Assembly (NCBI GenBank): GCA_031292615.1
Contig: JARLGT010000111.1
Span: forward strand, 1 to 61,197
Direction of reading: 5' to 3'
Origin: Coriobacteriia bacterium
GTDB taxonomy: Bacteria > Actinomycetota > Coriobacteriia > Anaerosomatales > JAAXUF01
Length of the DNA stretch: 61,197 nucleotides
The position numbers and the translations under genes were made by a program. A model generated the notes under the pieces. It saw only the letters and a program-made list of their open reading frames with translations, ran no database searches and had not been told where the DNA came from. Shown here in pieces: positions 1 to 7,547 of this stretch. Numbering within the stretch: position 1 is the first letter of the stretch; the number at the start of each line of letters is the position of its first letter.

Positions 1-1
1 C

Positions 2-883
2 GACCCGGTGCTGCTCGAACACGAATTCGACCTCGAGCCGCTTCTCGCCGAGTTCGACCGCCGGGGCGTGAGCGTCGAGGCCGTCGTCTGGCACGACCGC
101 AGCGTGGACTGGTCCCGCTACGACCTCGTCGTCATGCGCAGCCCGTGGGACTACTCGCTGCGACTGGCCGAGTTCCTCGAGTGGCTCGGCGCGCTGGACG
201 CCGCTCGCGTACTCAACCCGCCTGCGCTCATCCGCTGGAACCTCGACAAGCGCTACCTGCTCGACCTCGAGGTGCATGCCGTCGCGATTGTGCCGACAAC
301 GGTCGCCTCCTCGCTCGCAGAGGTGCGCGCCGCCGCCCGGGCGATTGGTGGTCGCATCGTGATCAAGCCGAACGTGGGCGCTGGCTCGTGGGGCGCGCAC
401 ATCACCTCGGCAGACGATCCCAAGCTCGACGGCTACGGGGCCGAGCTGCTCGGCGCCGGGAAGCTCGTGCTCGTCGAGCCGGAGATCCCGGAGATCACGG
501 CCGATGGCGAGCGAGGCCTGCTGTTCTTCGACGGTGAGTACTCGCACACCATCACCAAGGGCCGCATCCTGGCCGACGACGGCGGATACGTGGGCGGCGA
601 GTACAGCGAGGACATCCGGCCGGCATGGCCCACGGATGCCGAGATCGAGCTGGCGGCGCAGTGCAGTCGCGCGATCGCGGCCATCGCGGCCGAGTGCGGG
701 TTCGCCAACGCCGCGAGCACGACCCCGCTGTACGCGCGCTACGACATCGTTACAGGCGCGAGTGGCCCTATGGTGATAGAGGCCGAGCTGTTCGAGCCGT
801 CATACTTTGTGGAGACGGCGCCGGGGAGTGTGGAGCGAGTCGTGGGCGCGATGCTGAGGCGGCTCGAACAAGTCGCTCGGTAG
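2..883 (+). CDS. ATP-grasp domain protein, 5'-truncated by the window edge
   Basis: The reading frame is open from the first bases and reaches a TAG at 881-883. A GTG at position 8 could serve as a start, but the residues before it fit the family and no ribosome site can be seen, so the true start is probably outside the window. Proteins of this RimK/DcsG-like ATP-grasp type ligate a carboxylate to an amine using ATP. The sequence shows the early VVMRSPWDY segment usual in this family, a lysine strand followed by the glycine-rich loop NVGAGSWG, and an acidic C-terminal part (VIEAELFEPS) that would bind Mg-ATP. The substrate cannot be told. No partner gene is visible in the window. Confidence 0.8.
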   Translation, partial: DPVLLEHEFDLEPLLAEFDRRGVSVEAVVWHDRSVDWSRYDLVVMRSPWDYSLRLAEFLEWLGALDAARVLNPPALIRWNLDKRYLLDLEVHAVAIVPTTVASSLAEVRAAARAIGGRIVIKPNVGAGSWGAHITSADDPKLDGYGAELLGAGKLVLVEPEIPEITADGERGLLFFDGEYSHTITKGRILADDGGYVGGEYSEDIRPAWPTDAEIELAAQCSRAIAAIAAECGFANAASTTPLYARYDIVTGASGPMVIEAELFEPSYFVETAPGSVERVVGAMLRRLEQVAR

Positions 884-971
884 CACCGCTGCGTGCCCTC
901 TAGCCCGTCGGCGCGATGCCGCTCCGGGGTATTCTGTTACCGAAGGGGTGAGGTCTTCGGGGGAGGCTGCC

Positions 972-2489
972 ATGCGTCACTTTCGGTTCGCGATTTTCGC
1001 GGTTGTGTCGGCGTTGCTGGTCTTAGGGTTTGCGCAGAGCGCGCTGGCGCAAAAGACCTGGCAGGTCACGCAGCTCACATCGGCGCCCTACGAGCACGAC
1101 AACCTAGCCCTCTCGGGCGATCGCGTCGTCTGGCGCGAGCAGACGCCGGGCGGCCCGCTCTGGACGTGGACGCCTACCGAGGCAACCCACACCATCTCCA
1201 ACGACGACGCGGTCGCCACCGCACCGAGCGTTGACGGCAACCGGGTGGTGTGGACCGGCTACTTTGCAGCGACGGGCTACAGCCAGCGCGTGTGGACGGC
1301 CGGGAGCGGAGAGTCCAGCGTCGCGCCTGTGTACTCGTTCGGAGGTGACCCGAACGCACCGAAGATATCTGGCACTCGCGTCGCGTGGGTAGACAGGCCG
1401 AACGGGGACTTGATCAGCCATGTGTACTCGCGCGATCTGGATGAGACCAGCGTGACCGTCGTGTCCAACAACACTTGGCCGATCTACGACCCCATTTCCG
1501 TATCCGGGAATCGGATCGCTTGGGACTGCTCCACGGACGGCCACTCAAACAACATCTTCACTCGCGTTGTCGGCGACGCTGGACAAAAGCAACTCACCAA
1601 CCACGCCGGCATCTACGACGCCGCCTACTCACCGGAGGTGTCCGGCGACCGCGTGGTTTGGGTGGACAACGTGGGTGACTGGATCGTGCGGGTGTGGAAG
1701 TCGGACGACACGTCGATGGCGGTCGGACCGCTCGCAAATGACGGTTGGCTGGACCCGCACATATCGGGTGAGCGGATCGTCTGGCGCTCGCCGGACGGAA
1801 GCGGCGTCGGCCAGGTCACGACGCTGAAGCTCGGCGACTTGGCACCTAGCGTCCTGACCACTGGAGGCACGAGCAACAGCGACCACGCCTACCAGCAGGT
1901 TTCTGGCGACCGCGTGGTCTGGCGTGAGTTCGACGGCTCCGTCTACCGCGTGATGACGTGGGCCATGGGCGACTCGAGGCCCACCACGTTGAGTGGCGAC
2001 TACTCGGCGAACGACCCACAGGTGTCTGGCGATCGCGTCGTGTGGCAGGGTTACGTGGGCGGCTACCAGCAGATCTTCACGGCCGTGCTCGCCGAGCAAC
2101 CCGTGCCGACGCCGATCGCAACTTCGCTCACCAAGCCTGGGGTTTCGCCGAGCAAGCCCACTCACGGCAAGTACGCCACCTTCACGGCGTATCTGACGCC
2201 GAGCGATGCGGGCGTGGCTGGGTCGAAGGGCATGCTGCAGCTCTACCATCAGGAGACCAAGACCGTGCGCAAGAAGGTTGGCGGGAAGTGGCGCAAGGTC
2301 AAGGTGAAGTACTGGAGGCTGCGCAAGACCGCGGGCATGACGGGCGCCAGCGCGTCGGGCGGCCGCTGGCAACTCAGCGCGCGTGTGAAGCTCGCGTACA
2401 AGGGCAGCTGGAAGGCGACGGTCACGGCGACGGCTGCTGGGAACTACCTCCTGCCGGCCCTCAAGACACTGACATTTTCTGCGAAGTAG
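972..2489 (+). CDS. Secreted beta-propeller (TolB-like repeat) protein
   Basis: The ATG at 972 is chosen over an in-frame start at 948 because a GGGGGAGG ribosome site lies just before it and the product then begins with a clean signal peptide (MRHFRFAIF through SALAQ). The mature part holds about seven repeats built around the motif SG(D/N)R(V/I)VW, spaced roughly 45-60 residues, as in TolB/WD40-like beta-propellers. After the propeller, a C-terminal domain of about 120 residues rich in Lys and Tyr resembles a bacterial Ig-like fold. It is probably an extracellular or cell-wall protein. No catalytic residues are recognised and the function is unknown. It stands alone, followed by a toxin remnant. 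Confidence 0.75.
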   Translation: MRHFRFAIFAVVSALLVLGFAQSALAQKTWQVTQLTSAPYEHDNLALSGDRVVWREQTPGGPLWTWTPTEATHTISNDDAVATAPSVDGNRVVWTGYFAATGYSQRVWTAGSGESSVAPVYSFGGDPNAPKISGTRVAWVDRPNGDLISHVYSRDLDETSVTVVSNNTWPIYDPISVSGNRIAWDCSTDGHSNNIFTRVVGDAGQKQLTNHAGIYDAAYSPEVSGDRVVWVDNVGDWIVRVWKSDDTSMAVGPLANDGWLDPHISGERIVWRSPDGSGVGQVTTLKLGDLAPSVLTTGGTSNSDHAYQQVSGDRVVWREFDGSVYRVMTWAMGDSRPTTLSGDYSANDPQVSGDRVVWQGYVGGYQQIFTAVLAEQPVPTPIATSLTKPGVSPSKPTHGKYATFTAYLTPSDAGVAGSKGMLQLYHQETKTVRKKVGGKWRKVKVKYWRLRKTAGMTGASASGGRWQLSARVKLAYKGSWKATVTATAAGNYLLPALKTLTFSAK

Positions 2490-2526
2490 ATAGCCGCGCT
2501 CAGACGCGGATGTCCAGACGTCTTGA

Positions 2527-2709
2527 CTCGAGCGCATCGGTCGACTTGCCGAGGATTCACCACCGCGCGGTTGCGAGAAGCTCGCGGGCGGGGAGCACTA
2601 CCGCGTGTGGCAGGGTGACTACCGCGTCATCTACACCGTCGAGGACGAGCGCCTCATGGTGCGGGTGGTAGAGGTAGGCCACAGGCGCGATGTGTACCGG
2701 CGGCTGTAA
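2527..2709 (+). pseudogene. RelE/ParE-family toxin remnant (C-terminal part)
   Basis: The frame from 2527 to the TAA at 2707-2709 encodes about 60 residues ending in the typical C-terminal half of a RelE-type mRNA interferase: LAED, then CEKLAGGEHYRV, GDYRVIYTV and VGHRRDVYRRL. The N-terminal half is missing: an in-frame TGA lies at 2524-2526 and no start codon precedes the conserved part. No antitoxin gene lies next to it. It is therefore read as a decayed toxin-antitoxin module, with no product expected. Confidence 0.7.
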
Positions 2710-2722
2710 GCGGGAGCCATCG

Positions 2723-3448
2723 TCAGGACAGCGCACCTCCCAAACGCGCCGGCGTAGCGCCGTCGTGCGCCGACGCGCTCCGCGAGCTAGCGCTGCGGCC
2801 GGCGGTAACGATCAGCCATATGCCGACGACCAGCTCGAACGGCGCATACGGCAGTCCGGGAAGGACGCCCAGGCTCAGACCCCGATCCCACAGGGTGAGC
2901 AGTATGGACACCAGCAGCGGCAGTACCGTCACGAAGCCCCAGCCGGCCAGCCAGTGAGGAACCAGCTCGGACTGGTAGAGCAGGGAGTACCAGAGCAGCG
3001 CGCCAAGGCAGAAGAAGAGCATGCTCGCCGTGAAGGCATCTTGGTACAGGCTGAACGCGAGCGTCGCGGCTGCCGCAAGCGAGGGAGTGGCCGCGCCGCC
3101 GGCGACCTGGGCCCCCAGCGCCGCGAGCGCGTACAGGCCCAGACCGCTAGCCGCAAGCATCGCCACCTCCGCGAGCCACAATGCTCCTGCGGCGAGCGCG
3201 CGAGGGCGATCGAGGTCGCCGAGCGCTGCGAACAGCAGCGCGGTGAGCGCAGCGATTCCCGCGCCGGTCAACAACTCCATCAGGCCAGCCGCACGAACCA
3301 TGGTGAGGTTGCCCGTGGCCGCGGGCAGCGCGCCGCTGGCACCCGCAGCCACCACCTTCGCCGACAGCACCGCTGCAGCCACACTCGTGATGAACTGCGC
3401 CACGAACGCCGCGCCCAACCACCTGGTGGTGCGAGTGTCGGACTTCAT
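2723..3448 (-). CDS. DUF4386 family integral membrane protein
   Basis: This 241-residue hydrophobic protein has about six membrane helices, beginning with TRTTRWLGAAFVAQFITSV, the usual opening of DUF4386 proteins. A GGGGG-rich ribosome site precedes the start. The family has no established biochemical role; members are often found beside small transcriptional regulators. Here it is the last gene of a three-gene operon behind an ArsR regulator and a small membrane protein, so its expression is probably under ArsR control. It could be part of a stress or small-molecule response, but nothing in the sequence names the signal. Confidence 0.75.
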   Translation of the reverse strand: MKSDTRTTRWLGAAFVAQFITSVAAAVLSAKVVAAGASGALPAATGNLTMVRAAGLMELLTGAGIAALTALLFAALGDLDRPRALAAGALWLAEVAMLAASGLGLYALAALGAQVAGGAATPSLAAAATLAFSLYQDAFTASMLFFCLGALLWYSLLYQSELVPHWLAGWGFVTVLPLLVSILLTLWDRGLSLGVLPGLPYAPFELVVGIWLIVTAGRSASSRSASAHDGATPARLGGALS

Positions 3449-3478
3449 CTCGAAGCCCCCCTTTCGCGTGCGCCGGAG

Positions 3479-3745
3479 CTACCCGACGTCGCGCATCATC
3501 TGTTCGATCGACTCGACCGACGAGCGGATCGCCGCGATGTCGGCCTGCATGCTGGCCTGCGCCTCGCGCGTCTCCGTGGCGAGCTTGGTGTATTCGGCGT
3601 TGAGCTCTTTGACCTGCTCGCCGTCGCGGGACTTGATCTCAGCCATCTGGATTTCGTGCTTGCGCCGCGAGGGCTCGCTGAACGCAATGATCGCCGCAAA
3701 CGCGAGCATCACCACAAGAAACGCCATGGGCCATCCGAGTGTCAT
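3479..3745 (-). CDS. Small membrane protein with coiled coil (PspB-like architecture)
   Basis: An 88-residue protein starts at the ATG overlapping the stop of the upstream arsR-type gene (ATGA overlap). It has one N-terminal membrane helix (MAFLVVMLAFAAIIAF), then a long charged helix rich in Glu, Lys and Ala that should form a coiled coil. This layout resembles phage-shock protein B, but similarity beyond layout cannot be claimed. The overlap and the 30-base gap to the DUF4386 gene indicate translational coupling within one operon. Confidence 0.7.
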   Translation of the reverse strand: MTLGWPMAFLVVMLAFAAIIAFSEPSRRKHEIQMAEIKSRDGEQVKELNAEYTKLATETREAQASMQADIAAIRSSVESIEQMMRDVG

Positions 3746-4080
3746 CGCTTTCCCCTTCCTTCGGCTCCGCCGTCTGGGCTGAGGGTCTTCGCAGCTTGGC
3801 TGATCCGCTCGGGAGTCAGGTGCTCGTCGAAGTCCGCAACCGTGTAGTAGCGAAGCGCTTTGCCGTCTTCCGAGACCTCGTGGCGTCCCACGACGAGTCC
3901 CGCCTTTTCCAGCGTTTGCAGGTGCATGTGGAGGAGCGGACGACCGATGCCCAGCTCTCGGGCCAACTCGCTGACGTAGCTCTCCTTGGAGCTCAGCGCG
4001 GCCAAAATGCGTAGCCGATGAGGGCTCGCCAGTGCGTTGAGCATCTGCAGAAGCTGATCGCCTGTCCGGTCGTCCGTCAT
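3742..4080 (-). CDS. ArsR-family winged-helix regulator
   Basis: This 112-residue protein carries the ArsR winged helix-turn-helix: LNALASPHRLRILAALS, then YVSELARELGIGRPLLHMHLQTLEKAGLV as recognition region, then the wing with YYTVADF. No cysteine metal-binding motif (such as the ELCVCDL box of arsenic sensors) is present, so it may not be a metal sensor. A strong AAGGAGG ribosome site precedes the ATG. It heads an operon with two membrane-protein genes, and an inverted repeat just upstream is probably its own operator. Confidence 0.88.
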   Translation of the reverse strand: MTDDRTGDQLLQMLNALASPHRLRILAALSSKESYVSELARELGIGRPLLHMHLQTLEKAGLVVGRHEVSEDGKALRYYTVADFDEHLTPERISQAAKTLSPDGGAEGRGKR

Positions 4081-4091
4081 GTTCCTCCTTC

Positions 4092-4133
4092 ACGTGTCAG
4101 CTAATACTGACATGTAACAGGATGGGGTGTCAA
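4092..4133 (-). promoter_or_regulatory. Probable autoregulatory promoter/operator of the ArsR operon
   Basis: Read on the minus strand, a TTGACA -35 lies at 4133-4128. About 18 bases on is the imperfect palindrome at 4092-4115, whose core is TGTCAG-N6-CTGACA; the outer arms match at 8 of 9 positions. The repeat covers the expected -10 region and the ArsR gene starts at 4080, so binding would block transcription. The -10 itself is weak. Assignment to the adjacent ArsR protein is inference from position. Confidence 0.6.
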
Positions 4134-4255
4134 TAGGCCTCAAAGGAGAAGGTCCGCCTCGATTGGGCCGCTTCTTGAACGTGTCCTGGGCGAGATGCGG
4201 CGATCAGCAACCCACATATCCATGGAGTCTGTATACTTGCGGACGATAGGGGGGG

Positions 4256-5608
4256 GTGAGACGGTTGGTACCGCTGTCGGATCTCGAATCGCCGCAGGAC
4301 CATACCCGAGAGTTGGTCGGCTTGATTCTCGACAACTTCTCGGATACGCACGATGTAGCCATCGGAATTGTCGAGAAGGACGGCGACGCGGTCTTCTCTG
4401 ACCGTGCGGAGACCTACTTCTCACCACTGTGCAAGCTGCTTCGAAAGTACCCGCGTCTATGGGCGCTGTGCGAGGAAGATCATCGGCGCAGAGGAGCCGG
4501 GGACGCCCCGCAAGGCCCCGGGATGTGTCACTGCGGCCTGAACAACTATGCGATGCCGATAGTGGTTGACGCCGTTCGTCAGGGCGTGCTGCTGTGTGGT
4601 CAGAGACGGCCCACGCGGTCGGGTGCCGACGAATCGGAAGCCGCGCTCGAGGCGTTCTTGGATTCGCAACAACTGAGGCCGTCTGTGGCGGGCAAGTTGC
4701 GGGCGGCCTATATCGCCACCGACACCGCAGATGAAACTCGCCTTGAGGGGCTCGGGCGCGAGCTAGCGAATACGTGTCAGCGCGTCTGCCAAGTCTACTA
4801 TGAGCGTCGGGAAGTTGATCGCCGCTCCGCAGAGCTCACGCGGCGAACCGAGCTAACCATGCACGAGATTCAGCTCTGCAATGCCGCCGTATTATCTGCG
4901 GCTGAAGAGCTCCGCCGCTTCGTAGCACTTGGCGATAGAGCTAGCGCATACGAAATCGCGCGGGTCCTCCCAGACCAACTGGAGTACTTGGGAATGGTCG
5001 CCACGAATCTCCTCTGGTTGTCGGCTCCCCATATCTCGACGATCGTGACCGAGGACATTCGCAACCCGTTGGACGATGCCTGTCGGCTGATGGAATGGTA
5101 CGCATCCCAAGAGGGCGTGGAGGTACGGCGAGTTGAACTAAGAGCCCGGACACTTGTGCCGTTCTCGCACGACCACATATCGCTCGTCTTTCGAAATCTC
5201 CTACACAACGCAATCAAGTACTCGTATCGCGGTAACGAGGCCCAAGGCCGCGATCGATATGTGCGCGTTGTGACCGATGCGGACACGCGCAGTGATCGCT
5301 GTCGCGTGTCTTTCCAGAATTTCGGCATCGGGATTGACCAGGAGGAGCTCGCGCGGGTCTTTGACCGACATGTCAGGGGCGCGAACACGAAAGACGAGCA
5401 CCGGTCTGGCCAGGGTATCGGGCTTGCGATTTCGGATGAAATCATCCGGCAGCACGGTGGGAGGATCAGGGCAACATGCCGCAAATTGGCGCACGGCGGT
5501 CCGTCACTGGTCGAGGTGAGCGTTTACCTCCCCTATAGCCGAAGCGAAATTGAAGAGAACCTGATGAATCTAACGATGGATGAGAACGCCGGCAGACTGG
5601 GGGGATAG
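4256..5608 (+). CDS. PocR-domain sensor histidine kinase
   Basis: A 450-residue cytoplasmic protein with no membrane helix. Residues about 55-120 form a PocR ligand-binding domain: LCKLLRKYPRLWALCEEDH, a CHCG pair, then YAMPIVVD and GVLLCGQ. The middle is helical and could be the dimerisation/phosphoacceptor region (a histidine in ELTMHEIQ), though the classical H-box is not clear. The C-terminal part is a kinase ATPase domain with N-box FRNLLHNAIKY and G-box GQGIGLAISDEI; the G1 box reads NFGIGI instead of DxGxGI. The GTG start follows a run of seven G and a TATACT -10-like hexamer at 4232-4237. The next gene, two bases later, is its likely response regulator. Confidence 0.82.
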   Translation: MRRLVPLSDLESPQDHTRELVGLILDNFSDTHDVAIGIVEKDGDAVFSDRAETYFSPLCKLLRKYPRLWALCEEDHRRRGAGDAPQGPGMCHCGLNNYAMPIVVDAVRQGVLLCGQRRPTRSGADESEAALEAFLDSQQLRPSVAGKLRAAYIATDTADETRLEGLGRELANTCQRVCQVYYERREVDRRSAELTRRTELTMHEIQLCNAAVLSAAEELRRFVALGDRASAYEIARVLPDQLEYLGMVATNLLWLSAPHISTIVTEDIRNPLDDACRLMEWYASQEGVEVRRVELRARTLVPFSHDHISLVFRNLLHNAIKYSYRGNEAQGRDRYVRVVTDADTRSDRCRVSFQNFGIGIDQEELARVFDRHVRGANTKDEHRSGQGIGLAISDEIIRQHGGRIRATCRKLAHGGPSLVEVSVYLPYSRSEIEENLMNLTMDENAGRLGG

Positions 5609-5610
5609 CA

Positions 5611-6054
5611 GTGCCACAACTTCTTTGGATTGAAGACGATGCCCGGCAGCTGAAGCATTACGTTGCTCCGTTGGAGCGCGCCGGGTGGGCGATCAGCATA
5701 GCGGGCTCGGCAAAGGAAGCGTTCGAAGCCCTAGATGCGATAGAGAGCTACGACGTCGTGCTACTCGACTTATTGTTGCCTTCGAAACTCCCCGAGTACG
5801 TGGAATACGACCACCCCGGGATTGCGATTTTGGAACACGTGCGTCGCGATCTAGACAGTCGGATTCCCGTCGTTGTGTTCACCGTCGTGTGGACTCCGGG
5901 TGAGCTCGACAAGGTCCAAGCTTTGGGCGTGAACGCGATTCTCAGCAAGCCAGTAGTGCAAAGGCGTCTCATGCAGGCGGTGTATGACGCCATTGGGGAG
6001 GAACTCCCGGAACCTGAGAAGCTGCCGGCGGAGGTGCCGGATGATTGGCGCTAG
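5611..6054 (+). CDS. Stand-alone response-regulator receiver protein
   Basis: A 147-residue single-domain receiver: acidic pocket EDD at residues 8-10, phospho-acceptor Asp53 in VVLLDLLLP, Thr91 and Lys113 (SKP) in the expected places. No DNA-binding or enzymatic output domain follows, only an acidic, proline-rich tail of about 20 residues. It starts with GTG two bases after the kinase gene and its end overlaps the next start, so the three genes form a tight operon. The output is therefore likely by protein-protein contact, perhaps with the small membrane protein encoded next. Confidence 0.85.
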   Translation: MPQLLWIEDDARQLKHYVAPLERAGWAISIAGSAKEAFEALDAIESYDVVLLDLLLPSKLPEYVEYDHPGIAILEHVRRDLDSRIPVVVFTVVWTPGELDKVQALGVNAILSKPVVQRRLMQAVYDAIGEELPEPEKLPAEVPDDWR

Positions 6055-6532
6055 CTCCTTGGTCGACACGGGCGGGCCGACGCCAATACTCGGAGCCGCG
6101 GCTCAGGCGATGGGCCTAAACCTGACGCTCCTGACCGTCTTGCTGGTCGGGACGGTGTTGGGAATTCTGTTGCAGGCGGTGCTGTTGTCTCTCTGGCGCT
6201 TGGCCGTCCCCCAGATTACCAAGACCATCGCTGGGGTTAGGTACTCGAAGGCGAACTCGGTGGTTGAAGGCGCCCACGTGACCGAAGAGGAAAGGACATC
6301 GATCCAGGAGTCGCATTTGGCGTACGCCGCCGCGAAGGCGGCCGCGGGAGACTCCACGGGCGCGGCGGAGATGCGGCAGCTCCTGCCAAAGGTGTCACGG
6401 GAGCTGTCTGATGACACCATTGCAACGATGGTGAAGAAGGCCTCGAAGCACTCCCCGAGTACGGACGTATTTCAGGACTTCATGTGGGTTGTTTGTTCGG
6501 AAATGTCTCGTCGCCGCCAATGCGAGGAGTAG
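6041..6532 (+). CDS. Small single-pass membrane protein of unknown function
   Basis: The ATG at 6041 lies inside the end of the receiver gene (14-base overlap), indicating translational coupling. The 163-residue product has one strong membrane helix (about residues 26-50, LTLLTVLLVGTVLGILLQAV) and a cytoplasmic, mostly helical C-terminal region rich in Ala, Glu and Lys. I do not recognise a family. Its place after the kinase and receiver makes it the best candidate for the output of that pathway. The next gene, hamA, begins 223 bases later with its own strong ribosome site; a TTGACA hexamer at 6577 in that gap lacks a good -10 partner. Confidence 0.65.
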   Translation: MIGASSLVDTGGPTPILGAAAQAMGLNLTLLTVLLVGTVLGILLQAVLLSLWRLAVPQITKTIAGVRYSKANSVVEGAHVTEEERTSIQESHLAYAAAKAAAGDSTGAAEMRQLLPKVSRELSDDTIATMVKKASKHSPSTDVFQDFMWVVCSEMSRRRQCEE

Positions 6533-6755
6533 CCGCCCTACGATAGGCCGGGATCGCACTTGGCGCGGATAAGATATTGACACCGTTGCCGCGGCTCAGT
6601 AGGTGTGGGGGCGGACTCACCCGTGCTGGGGATGTCAGTCGACAACGAAACCCAGCTCCATTCCTGCGGCGAATGAATCGGGCCAGACCGATCGTCTTCG
6701 GCCAACTAAGGGCCCGGGTGGCCGAGTAGTACAGGCAGCTTTCCAAGGAGGCGCA

Positions 6756-7547
6756 ATGCCGCACTTCAAGGGACTGCCCGCGCCGGAGACGGTGCGGCTA
6801 GACGGCCGTCTCGAAGATGGCGAGATTCGGATCATGCACCTGTCGGAGGACCAATGGCAGGACATATCTCTCGAACATGCCATCTACCTGCTCAACGCCT
6901 ACGTGGATCCCGGAGTTCTTCGCAGACTCGCGGCGAGACGCAAACAAGACCCGGGAGTTGTCTTCCTGAACCTCGTCCCCACTGGTGCGACCTACACCGG
7001 GAATTTTGGCGAGGTATTCGTCTACGCCCTGTTCGAAGATCAATACGGTGCGGATGTTCCCTGCGTGAAGCTTCGTCTCCGCCTCACCGCGAATCAGGCG
7101 CTGACCGGGACCGATGTCATAGCTGTGTCGATGCAGGGTCCGACGCCCGCGGAGGACGACCATCTTTACGTCTCGGAGGTAAAGACCCGATCTGGCTCGG
7201 TGAAGAAGACCATAGTCCGAGAGGCTGTGAACGGAGTTCTTGCGGACATGCACAGCCGACTTGCGGAGTCACTGCTATTCCAAGAGAAGCTGCTCGAGGA
7301 GTCTGGCGATTCGGCGGGAGCGGAGCGGCTGTGGAGGTTTGAGGATCCGGTGAACTTCCCGTATGAGACAACTTGTATGGCTGTGGTGCTTCACGATTCG
7401 GACCGCTGGAAGGACGAGTTCTTGAACGAGCTACCACGGCGACACGACACAGGCGTGGAGGTTGTCGTGCTGGTTGTCCGGGTTAAGTGCCTTCGCGACT
7501 GGATTGACGCGGTCCACGCCGTCGCGGCAGCGCAGGCCGATGTCTGA
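6756..7547 (+). CDS. hamA: Hachiman defence protein HamA (DUF1837 nuclease)
   Basis: The ATG at 6756 follows an ideal AAGGAGG site, so the longer open frame from 6603 is not used. The 263-residue protein has the DUF1837/HamA layout with a PD-(D/E)XK-like nuclease core: Glu86 in TGNFGEVFVYAL, Asp120 in LTGTDVIAV, and Glu141/Lys143 in LYVSEVKTR. In Hachiman systems HamA is the nuclease effector held in check by the helicase HamB; DNA damage or phage DNA intermediates release it to degrade DNA. The helicase gene follows at once with a one-base TGATG overlap, which fixes the assignment. All core residues are present, so the enzyme looks intact. Confidence 0.85.
   Translation: MPHFKGLPAPETVRLDGRLEDGEIRIMHLSEDQWQDISLEHAIYLLNAYVDPGVLRRLAARRKQDPGVVFLNLVPTGATYTGNFGEVFVYALFEDQYGADVPCVKLRLRLTANQALTGTDVIAVSMQGPTPAEDDHLYVSEVKTRSGSVKKTIVREAVNGVLADMHSRLAESLLFQEKLLEESGDSAGAERLWRFEDPVNFPYETTCMAVVLHDSDRWKDEFLNELPRRHDTGVEVVVLVVRVKCLRDWIDAVHAVAAAQADV

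Noticed and set aside
3742-4080. The ArsR protein here as the repressor of hgcAB
   Set aside because: Its own operator (TGTCAG-N6-CTGACA) is unlike TTCGAT-N4-ATCGAA, and it lacks a metal-binding box.
6577-6605. Sigma-70 promoter for hamA with TTGACA at 6577
   Set aside because: The hexamer at 17 bp spacing is TAGGTG, a poor -10; left as a possibility only.
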